This document shows, in pieces, positions 1 to 5,158 of a DNA stretch of 5,526 nt; positions within the stretch are counted from its first letter, which is position 1, and every line of letters begins with the position of its first letter. The stretch spans positions 1-5,526 of the forward strand of contig JAQBYL010000303.1 of the NCBI GenBank assembly GCA_027622495.1, in the 5' to 3' direction. Position numbers and translations under genes: made by a program. Origin of the DNA: Pseudomonadota bacterium. Lineage in GTDB: Bacteria; Pseudomonadota; Gammaproteobacteria; Pseudomonadales; Azotimanducaceae. Below the pieces are notes generated by a model, which was given only the letters and a program-made list of their open reading frames with translations, searched no databases and was not told the DNA's origin.

Positions 1-1
1 T

Positions 2-118
2 CCGAACCCCTGCATATCTCCCGACGCATGCTTTGCCGCCGCCCTTGAACGGGCTGGCATAAGCTTCGATGCAGCAGTGAACAGAATGCTGGCTGCAGCC
101 AGGTGTGACTTCGCATGA
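2..118 (+). CDS. ATP-grasp enzyme related to D-alanine--D-alanine ligase, C-terminal end only
   Basis: A reading frame is open from the left edge to a TGA at 116-118 and gives the last 38 residues of a protein that begins outside the window. It starts PNPCISPDACF and continues with an Ala-rich helix, ERAGISFDAAVNRMLAAA. This is the usual ending of Ddl-like ATP-grasp proteins, whose final segment carries an Asn-containing NPNP-type Mg-binding motif followed by 'aGisf...v.rml..A' helices. Members ligate an amino acid or peptide carboxylate to an amine using ATP; the substrate cannot be told from this fragment. The stop codon overlaps the next start codon (ATGA, 115-118), so the two genes are translationally coupled. 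The family call rests on recall of the C-terminal pattern only; the catalytic domain is not visible. Confidence 0.7.
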   Translation, partial: PNPCISPDACFAAALERAGISFDAAVNRMLAAARCDFA

Positions 119-621
119 GCGCATCTGAGGCATTTTCAGTGCGCCGATCGATCCCCTCCGACCGAAACGCTGTGGAAAGAATCACGGCCTCAAGCGGCAT
201 GTTTTCCGGCGAAGAACTGGAGGTTGCGCTGGAGGTCTTCGACGACGCAATGAACGATCCGGGCTCAGGCTACTATCACATGATGGCGGAAGTCGCTGGA
301 GAAGTGCGTGGATATGCTTGTCACGGACCGATCGAGATGACTCAGTCGAGTTTTGATCTCTTCTGGATCGCTGTCGACAACGAAAGCCGCGGCCACGGTC
401 TCGGCCGGGCGCTCCTTGCTGCTGCGGAGGTCGAAGCCGCCTCCATGGGTTGCAGACAGCTTTACGTTGAGACGGCGGGCAAGGAAGAATACCTGCCAAC
501 CCAGCGGTTTTACGAACGCTGCGGCTATACCCAGGCTGCGTTCCTCGAGGACTTCTACGCTCCTGGCGATGCCAAAGTCATCTACGTAAAACTGCTTGGC
601 CCAGCCCAGGTACGTTCCTAG
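115..621 (+). CDS. GNAT family N-acetyltransferase
   Basis: A 168-residue protein of normal size for a single-domain GCN5-related N-acetyltransferase, expected to transfer acetyl from acetyl-CoA to an amine in the cytoplasm. The acetyl-CoA pyrophosphate-binding motif A is clear: strand FWIAVD at about 83-88, then RGHGLGRALL at 92-101 (R/Q-x-x-G-x-G type). Motif B follows near 131-138 (RFYERCGY), with Y133 in the position of the usual general-acid tyrosine. The ending DFYAPGDAKVIYVK is characteristic of a subgroup I associate with Ddl-like ATP-grasp neighbours. The ATG overlaps the stop of the upstream ATP-grasp gene; no strong Shine-Dalgarno is needed, though an AGG lies about 11 nt upstream. 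The pairing suggests the acetyltransferase acts on the substrate or product of the ligase (inference). The acceptor is unknown. Confidence 0.9.
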   Translation: MSASEAFSVRRSIPSDRNAVERITASSGMFSGEELEVALEVFDDAMNDPGSGYYHMMAEVAGEVRGYACHGPIEMTQSSFDLFWIAVDNESRGHGLGRALLAAAEVEAASMGCRQLYVETAGKEEYLPTQRFYERCGYTQAAFLEDFYAPGDAKVIYVKLLGPAQVRS

Positions 622-683
622 ACTGCGTCGAAAACGCCATCTGGCCGATCGCACCTCACTGGCGTAGGATCCACGCTATCGCC

Positions 684-1268
684 GTGCATTGCGGAGTGAA
701 TTTGCGTCTATTTGCGATCATGATAATGCTGACTATGGTTGCAGGCCTGCTGGCCCCGGCTGCATCTGGCAGTACCCCGAACGAAGATCATGTGCTCGAC
801 AACAAGGGTCGGCCGCTGAACGACTCCCGCTTTGACGCGGTCCGGGCCCTCGAGCAACAGGAGGAACGGGGCTTGGCCTTATACCGCAGCGAGAAATACG
901 AGGAGGCCTACGCAAATCTTTCAAGCCCCGCCAGCCGCGGTCTGAAATCATCCCAGCAAGCCATCGCACTGATGCATCTGAACGGCCAATCCGTGTCGGC
1001 AAACCTTCTGATCGGCACTGCCCTTCTCGGCTTAGCCGCCGAATCCGGCGATAAAAAACTGGAGAAGGAATACGAAAAGCTACTTAAACAAGTGCCTGAG
1101 AAATACCGGTTGCTCGTAACCGAGCAGACTGCTTATTACATCGAGCGTTATGGCACAACAGCTCAAGGTATTGAGTGTAGCCGGGTGAAAAAACCGAGTT
1201 CGAACTTTTCAACCACGGTTTGTCTGAAACAGCCTGGAACTTACACCGAATACGAATGGGCGCCCTAG
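684..1268 (+). CDS. Exported small protein with Sel1/TPR-like helical repeats
   Basis: A 194-residue protein with an N-terminal signal peptide: an Arg at residue 8, then a hydrophobic stretch (about 9-26, LFAIMIMLTMVAGLLAPA) and a plausible signal-peptidase-I site around A26-S28. There is no lipobox cysteine, so a periplasmic location is more likely than a lipoprotein. Residues about 62-125 (GLALYRSEKYEEAY, then GLKSSQQAIALMHLNG, then LIGTALLGLAAESGD) have the rhythm of Sel1/TPR repeats. The C-terminal tail has two cysteines, C165 and C180, around a K/S-rich linker and could form a disulfide. I chose GTG 684; GTG 696 is equally possible, while ATG 720 would remove the positive N-region. It sits 62 nt after the acetyltransferase and just before the oxygenase, so it may be co-transcribed. 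I recognise no specific function. Confidence 0.75.
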   Translation: MHCGVNLRLFAIMIMLTMVAGLLAPAASGSTPNEDHVLDNKGRPLNDSRFDAVRALEQQEERGLALYRSEKYEEAYANLSSPASRGLKSSQQAIALMHLNGQSVSANLLIGTALLGLAAESGDKKLEKEYEKLLKQVPEKYRLLVTEQTAYYIERYGTTAQGIECSRVKKPSSNFSTTVCLKQPGTYTEYEWAP

Positions 1269-1285
1269 CCATCACCTGCACCTCG

Positions 1286-2080
1286 ATGGTCGATCTTGAC
1301 CGTTATCCAGTCACCGATCTCCAATCAACTTCCGCCCAAGCGCTCATCGCGCGTGTGCAGGCCGATCTGTCGGGTTCCGGCGCCTGTGAGCTGCAGGGTT
1401 TTCTTACGCCTGTGGCCGTGCAATGCGCGGTTGAGGAATGTGCAATCCTCAAACCAGAGGCGTTTACATCACGCACGAACGCAACCGCCTACCTCACCTC
1501 GGCGGATTCCGATTTTCCCGAACGACACGCACGCACTTTCACCATGAAGTCTTCTGTAGGTGTGGTCGGTTACGATCAGATACCGCTAAGCAATTCGATC
1601 CGCCAGTTGTACGAGTGGCCACCCTTGATGGAGTTCATTGCGCGCACTCTGGATGTGCCCCACCTGTACCACTACGCGGATCCGCTAGGCGCCCTTAACC
1701 TCGCCGTCATGGGCGACGGTGACAGACTGGGTTGGCACTTTGACCAGACCGATTTTGTCGTCTCCATTCCGTTGGTTTCGGCTCTCGAGGGTGGAGAGTT
1801 CGAAGTCTATCCACTCCTCCGGTCTGCCAATCAGGAAAACTACGCGGCCGTGACTGCAGCAGTCACCGGCACAAGCACGCCTCCCACGCGGTTCCCCATG
1901 AACCCAGGCTCACTGCTGCTTTTTAAAGGCCGTCACAGCCTGCACCGGGTAACCCGGATCAGTGGTGCAAAACATCGTGTGGTTGCGTTGCTCGCCTACG
2001 ACACGCAACCCGACACCAACAGCACAACCGAGCTCAAGCTTGCCCGCTATGGTCGTACCCAACCGTTAACGGCGATTTAG
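1286..2080 (+). CDS. 2-oxoglutarate/Fe(II)-dependent oxygenase, ArpA-like (HxD...H type)
   Basis: A 264-residue soluble oxygenase from this start. The double-stranded beta-helix core shows the iron-binding facial triad: H151-F-D153 in GWHFDQTDF, and H220 in LFKGRHSLHRVT. R231, 11 residues after the distal His in KHRVVALLAY, is placed to bind the 2OG carboxylate. The pattern 'HFD..dF.v.iPl...eGGEFE...PGSLLLFKGR.SLHRVT' matches proteins annotated ArpA-like, relatives of the BesD/HalD amino-acid halogenases. An Asp rather than Gly at 153 predicts hydroxylation or desaturation instead of chlorination. The start is uncertain: ATG 1286 gives MVDLDRYPVTDL, which fits family N-termini and leaves a 17-nt gap after the previous stop, but ATG 1256 and TTG 1220 are in frame and would overlap that gene. 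No clear RBS precedes any of them. The next gene begins 2 nt after the stop. Substrate unknown; free amino-acid side chains are typical of the relatives. Confidence 0.85.
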   Translation: MVDLDRYPVTDLQSTSAQALIARVQADLSGSGACELQGFLTPVAVQCAVEECAILKPEAFTSRTNATAYLTSADSDFPERHARTFTMKSSVGVVGYDQIPLSNSIRQLYEWPPLMEFIARTLDVPHLYHYADPLGALNLAVMGDGDRLGWHFDQTDFVVSIPLVSALEGGEFEVYPLLRSANQENYAAVTAAVTGTSTPPTRFPMNPGSLLLFKGRHSLHRVTRISGAKHRVVALLAYDTQPDTNSTTELKLARYGRTQPLTAI

Positions 2081-2341
2081 ATATGGTGCGCCTGGCAGAC
2101 CTGCCCGACTATGAACGCAATCACCTGCTCAACAAAGACGACCGTCCGCCTGGTCCACCGGTTTGGGTGGATGCAGGTCAACCGCTGGCAGAACGGCGTA
2201 TCGCTCTCATCACCACTGGCGAGTGTGCACTACAGTTTTATGGGCGCAGGTCTTGCACCAGAGGCTTTTGAGCACAGCGTGGAGCAGCTGGCCGGCATGT
2301 TGAAAAAAGATCGGGTCGACACGGTGTTTCTAACCCCTGTC

Positions 2342-2344
2342 TGA
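2342..2344 (+). other. In-frame UGA, candidate selenocysteine codon
   Basis: The codons around it read CCT GTC TGA CCC AAC TGC, that is P-V-U-P-N-C. Cys-containing relatives have C at this site, forming CxxC with the Cys three residues later. The frame is open on both sides: at least from the HYSFMG motif upstream, and for 250 codons downstream. Both flanks match the family, so this is not a natural terminus. A plain nonsense mutation is the alternative, and is not excluded because the same gene has an upstream lesion. No selA, selB, selC or selD lies in the window to confirm that the host makes selenoproteins. Confidence 0.7.
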
Positions 2345-2354
2345 CCCAACTGCA

Positions 2355-2371
2355 CGCGCGCCGTGTGCGCG
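2355..2371 (+). promoter_or_regulatory. Candidate bacterial SECIS hairpin
   Basis: CGCGC (2355-2359) pairs perfectly with GCGCG (2367-2371) around the 7-nt loop GCCGTGT (2360-2366). The loop begins 16 nt after the TGA, and its first base is G. Both fit the published general rule for bacterial SECIS elements: apical loop 16-37 nt after UGA, loop of 3-14 nt, and a G in the first two loop positions. The stem lies inside the coding sequence, as expected in bacteria. GC-rich coding DNA can form such hairpins by chance, and a competing fold with G-U pairs over 2352-2370 exists, so this is support rather than proof. Confidence 0.5.
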
Positions 2372-3093
2372 ATCGGTTATTACCTGGAGCGTGCGGGTAT
2401 CATGACAACCGGTATCAGCCTGGTGCGCGAACATGCTGAACGCATGCTGCCGCCGCGGTCACTATGGGTGAGCTTTCCTCTCGGTCGGCCGTTGGGCAAA
2501 CCCGCTGATCCGGCCTTTCAGCACCGTGTGGTTGCTGCCGCACTGGATCTGCTGGACCGACCAACCGGACCAGTGCTGGCCGATTTCCCTGAAGATGCAC
2601 CCTCCATAGATGTGCAATCGGCCCCCGCCTGCCCGGTCGCATTTGTCAAAGATTCAGGGGCAGATCAAACCTGGCAGACCCGTTTGACCAATGAGCTGCA
2701 CTTACTCAAGCCCTGGCACGATTTCGGTCGTCGCAGACGTGGTCGCAGTGCGGTAGGGGTGTCAGACAGCGCAATCGATGAGATCGTCAGCCGCCTGGGT
2801 GAACTTTTAGATGCCGATCCGTTGACGGTTCCCGATCTCAAATGGTTCAAGCACGCAATCGAAGACGCAAAGACTTTCTACATCGAAGCGTTAACGGCTC
2901 AGCCGGGTGAATATGCGATCGATGCGATTGCGAATATCCTGTGGACCGAAACTGATCTGGGCAAGGCAATGCAGATTTTTTACCGCTGGTTTCACGAGCA
3001 CCCCAGAGTGAAGCTGTTTGCCCGCATCGTTGCACCCAGGCAGGTTGTGGACCAGCCTGGATCGCAGGCGAGCGACGTCAGGAGCAGCCCCGT

Positions 3094-3969
3094 ATGATCA
3101 ACATTACCCCTCTCACACCCGGCTTCGGTGCAGATATCAGCGGCATCGATCTCAAAACCATCAATAGTGAGCAGTTTGCGCAGGTATATGAGGCCTGGCT
3201 TGCGTTCAGTGTGCTGCGTTTTCGCAACCAGCCGCTAAGCGACGATGAGCTCCAGAAATTCAGCCGGCGTTTCGGTCCGCTTGAGGAAATTCCGTTTGGT
3301 CGCATGCCACAGGCACAACGCAACAAGATCAAAAACCGCTACGTTACTGCCATCTCAAACATCATCGTCGACGGCAAACCGATAGGCGGGCTCGGCAATG
3401 CCGAGGCGAGCTGGCATTCAGACATGACCTATCTCCCCAATCCTCCGCCTGCAAGCATCCTTCTGGCTGTCGAAGTCCCGCCCGGCGGCGGTGATACCCT
3501 CTTTGCCAATCAATATGCAGCATACGATGCCGTGCCTGCGGATCTGCTTGCGCGGGTGAGTGGTATGCGGATCAAACATAATGCCGCCCACACAAGTGTC
3601 GGCAGACTTCGCCCTGGTTTCGATACCTTTGATAGTCCACTGGACGCCCCCGGCGCCGCGCACCCGATTGTCAGAACACACGATGAAACCCAGCGACCCT
3701 GCCTGTATCTGGGGCGCCGGGATTGGGCTTACATACCCGGTCTGACTATTGAAGAGAGCGAAGCATTGCTTGATGAACTGTGGTCTTTTGCCGCCATCGA
3801 AACAAATACCTGGTGTCAGCGCTGGCAACCTGACGATCTGATCATCTGGGACAATCGATGCGTCCTGCACCGCCGGACAAGTTTCGATGCGCAGAGTCGG
3901 CGCATGTTACGTCGTTGTCAGGTCTTGAGTCGCAGCGCGCAAAACTCAGAGCCCTTCGTAACCCTGTAA
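3094..3969 (+). CDS. TauD/TfdA family 2-oxoglutarate-dependent dioxygenase
   Basis: A 291-residue protein of normal length for the TauD/TfdA family, which oxidises small substrates using 2OG, O2 and Fe(II). The N-terminus has the typical LTPGFGADISGIDL and LRFRNQPLSDDEL. The iron triad is H108-x-D110 (SWHSDMTYLPNPP) and H259 (WDNRCVLHRRTSF). R270, 11 residues after H259, fits the 2OG-carboxylate arginine, in the same spacing as in TauD. GGGDTLFANQYAAYDAVP (131-148) is another family signature. The ATG overlaps the stop of the selenoprotein-B-like gene (ATGA 3094-3097), so translation of the two is probably coupled; the upstream lesion could therefore reduce its expression. Its 3' end overlaps the convergent amidohydrolase gene by 24 bp. 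Family membership is secure; taurine as substrate is not implied, and the setting suggests an amino-acid-like substrate. Confidence 0.93.
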   Translation: MINITPLTPGFGADISGIDLKTINSEQFAQVYEAWLAFSVLRFRNQPLSDDELQKFSRRFGPLEEIPFGRMPQAQRNKIKNRYVTAISNIIVDGKPIGGLGNAEASWHSDMTYLPNPPPASILLAVEVPPGGGDTLFANQYAAYDAVPADLLARVSGMRIKHNAAHTSVGRLRPGFDTFDSPLDAPGAAHPIVRTHDETQRPCLYLGRRDWAYIPGLTIEESEALLDELWSFAAIETNTWCQRWQPDDLIIWDNRCVLHRRTSFDAQSRRMLRRCQVLSRSAQNSEPFVTL

Positions 3970-4977
3970 CACATTCACCGCGTTCACGCCGATTTCCTCG
4001 ACAGCATAGCCCCCTTCCATAACAAACAGGGTAGGTAACCTGAGCGCGCCGATCGCAGCTCCATAACGGGTGAAATCGTCGGTTGTGAGTTTGAAGAATG
4101 AGATCGGATCGTGTTCGAAGGTGTCGACCCCCAGCGATACAACTACGGCGTCGGGGCCATAGTGGTGAATCTTTTTCAGGGCATCATCCAGCGCACTGCC
4201 CCAGGCCGTGTAATTTGTATTCGGCGCCATCGGATAGTTGAAATTGAAACCCACGCCATTTCCGGCACCGGTTTCATCCTGGTAACCAAGATAAAACGGG
4301 AACGCCCGATCCGGGTCACCGTGCAGCGACAGGTACATCACATCCGAGCGGTTATAGAATATCTGCTGCGTACCATTGCCGTGGTGAAAGTCGACGTCGA
4401 GGATGGCAACCCTGCCTGCACCCTGGTCCAGAAAAGCCTGCGCCGCGACCGCCGCATTGTTGATAAAACAATAGCCCCCGTACATGTCGCTGGCGGCGTG
4501 ATGCCCCGGTGGCCGGCACAGTGCAAATGCCGATCCCGCACCATCGCGAATTCCAGCCTGCGCTGTCAGGGCAACGTTTGCGCTTGCCCGTGCCGCCTGC
4601 CAGGTTCCGTCTGATATCGCAGTTTCTGCAGCCAGAGCGTAGTAACCGATCTGGCCATCAATGTGATCAGGGATGCGCCGTTGCGGCATGCTCCGCGACG
4701 GCCATACGTACGGCATCGCTTCACCTTTGTAGCCGCGTGCCACCCATGCATCCCAGCAGCCTTCCAGAAAACTCAGAAAGGCAGCATCGTGTATCCGTTT
4801 GATCGGGTCGAGACCGAATTCCTGCGGGGCAATCACGTCACCAAGACGCACGTCTTTCACGCGTTGCAGAATGTGTTCGGCCCGCACCGGGCATTCAAAG
4901 GGTGGAACCAGCTGGCCGCCATAGAGCTCGGTCTTCGCATCCCGCAGAGCATGATCCTTGCTGTATACCGAAAGCAC
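3946..4977 (-). CDS. aphA: Acetylpolyamine amidohydrolase (histone deacetylase superfamily)
   Basis: A 343-residue zinc hydrolase that removes acetyl groups from acetylated polyamines such as N-acetylputrescine, releasing acetate. It follows the Mycoplana ramosa enzyme closely over its whole length, from KDHALRDAKTELYGGQLVPP to EGGYAVEEIGVNAVNVLQG. All active-site residues are present: tandem H159-H160 (RPPGHHA), zinc ligands D196 and H198 (DVDFHHGNG) and D285 (SLGVDTFEHDP), and the transition-state tyrosine Y324 (EGGY). These are each one residue later than in the M. ramosa numbering. The ELYGG and GQIGYY segments belong to the dimer/loop region that narrows the active site for small polyamines over proteins. 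The start is GTG at 4977, with AGGAG 7 nt upstream; an ATG 5 nt further upstream is out of frame. It is divergent from agmatinase, which supports a polyamine role. The symbol aphA is also used for unrelated enzymes. Confidence 0.95.
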   Translation of the reverse strand: MLSVYSKDHALRDAKTELYGGQLVPPFECPVRAEHILQRVKDVRLGDVIAPQEFGLDPIKRIHDAAFLSFLEGCWDAWVARGYKGEAMPYVWPSRSMPQRRIPDHIDGQIGYYALAAETAISDGTWQAARASANVALTAQAGIRDGAGSAFALCRPPGHHAASDMYGGYCFINNAAVAAQAFLDQGAGRVAILDVDFHHGNGTQQIFYNRSDVMYLSLHGDPDRAFPFYLGYQDETGAGNGVGFNFNYPMAPNTNYTAWGSALDDALKKIHHYGPDAVVVSLGVDTFEHDPISFFKLTTDDFTRYGAAIGALRLPTLFVMEGGYAVEEIGVNAVNVLQGYEGL

Positions 4978-4984
4978 CGCATTT

Positions 4985-4989
4985 CTCCT
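4985..4989 (-). promoter_or_regulatory. Ribosome binding site of the amidohydrolase gene
   Basis: On the minus strand the sequence reads AGGAG, then 7 nt, then GTG. This near-ideal Shine-Dalgarno and spacing decide for the GTG start at 4977 over the out-of-frame ATG between them. Confidence 0.8.
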
Positions 4990-5011
4990 GAAAATCTGTA
5001 CCTGTCACGCA

Positions 5012-5041
5012 AGCATATGCAACGCCCAACTTATTGAGCAA
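5012..5041 (-). promoter_or_regulatory. Possible sigma-70 promoter for the amidohydrolase gene
   Basis: On the minus strand, TTGCTC (5036-5041, 3/6 to the -35 consensus) and TATGCT (5012-5017, 4/6 to the -10 consensus) are separated by 18 bp, upstream of the RBS at 4985-4989. The match is modest and could be chance. Confidence 0.3.
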
Positions 5042-5106
5042 GGATCATCTGCTAATGAGCTCGTTCTGGCCGGGTGCAGACCTGCATGGGCCGGTCAAGG
5101 GTGCTA

Positions 5107-5134
5107 TGCTCGCCCCCTTTTTGAGCACTTGCTC
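5107..5134. repeat. Alternating inverted TGCTC/GAGCA repeats, possible operator
   Basis: TGCTC (5107-5111), GAGCA (5123-5127) and TGCTC (5130-5134) form two overlapping dyads. The tighter one, GAGCA-CT-TGCTC, is a 12-bp near-palindrome lying just downstream of the possible -10 at 5105-5110 and upstream of the agmatinase RBS. That position would suit a repressor, but the arms are only 5 bp and chance occurrence is quite possible. Confidence 0.25.
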
Positions 5135-5147
5135 TCGGCTTGATTGC

Positions 5148-5151
5148 GGAG
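5148..5151 (+). promoter_or_regulatory. Ribosome binding site of the agmatinase gene
   Basis: GGAG is followed by 7 nt and then TTG at 5159. It is the only well-spaced Shine-Dalgarno in this stretch and supports the unusual TTG start. Confidence 0.7.
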
Positions 5152-5158
5152 TATTCAA

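Larger units (their letters stand above)
2083..3097 (+). pseudogene. Glycine/sarcosine/betaine/D-proline reductase selenoprotein B family protein, with internal frameshift/deletion and in-frame TGA (candidate Sec)
   Basis: The N-terminus (ATG 2083, MVRLADLPDYERNHLL to RRIALITT) is in one frame up to about 2217. The family sequence resumes in the next frame with LASVHYSFMGAGLAPEAF and runs through VDTVFLTPV to TGA 2342-2344. The same frame then continues PNCTRAVCAIGYYLE, GISLVREHAERMLPP, LGRPLGKPADPAFQ and FPEDAP, and ends with an alpha-helical tail to TGA 3095-3097. From memory, intact members have about 70-80 residues between the ITT and HYSFMGA motifs; these are missing here, and the frame change implies a loss of 3n+2 bases. 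The TGA replaces the first Cys of a conserved CPNC motif, suggesting selenocysteine. Relatives of PrdB/GrdB carry a redox-active Sec or Cys and are cytoplasmic; the function of this proteobacterial branch is unclear. The gene starts 2 nt after the oxygenase stop and overlaps the TauD-like start. The open 250-codon tail argues for a recent lesion or an assembly error, not long decay. Confidence 0.82.
4978..5158. promoter_or_regulatory. Divergent intergenic region between the amidohydrolase and agmatinase genes
   Basis: This 181-bp stretch separates two divergently transcribed genes and must hold both promoters. Toward agmatinase, the best -10 candidate is TATGCT at 5105-5110, preceded by TG as in extended -10 elements, but there is no good -35 box about 17 bp upstream. 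The 7-mer TTGAGCA occurs twice (5034-5040 and 5121-5127), and a short dyad lies at 5123-5134. I see no convincing small ORF, riboswitch or terminator; open frames crossing the region are short and lack any recognisable motif. Confidence 0.6.

Noticed and set aside
265..654. A 129-codon open frame on the minus strand.
   Set aside because: It is antisense to the clear GNAT gene and has no recognisable motif; a shadow of GC-rich coding sequence.
635..664. Inverted repeat CGCCA...TGGCG after the acetyltransferase, considered as a terminator.
   Set aside because: The arms are 5 bp with a 20-nt loop and no T-run follows, so it does not look like an intrinsic terminator.
2111..2344. A separate 77-residue gene starting at ATG 2111.
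   Set aside because: Its first about 35 residues are an out-of-frame reading of the true N-terminus that begins at 2083; only the part from about 2216 is family sequence.
2363..3097. A separate 244-residue gene starting at GTG 2363.
   Set aside because: The six codons between the TGA and this GTG, and the sequence before the TGA, match the same family, so this is the C-terminal part of a longer protein.
3418..3870. A 150-codon open frame on the minus strand.
   Set aside because: Antisense to the core of the TauD-like dioxygenase, including its HxD motif; no independent support.
4111..4614. A 167-codon open frame on the plus strand.
   Set aside because: It lies antisense to the acetylpolyamine amidohydrolase, whose catalytic motifs are intact, and its translation shows no recognisable domain.
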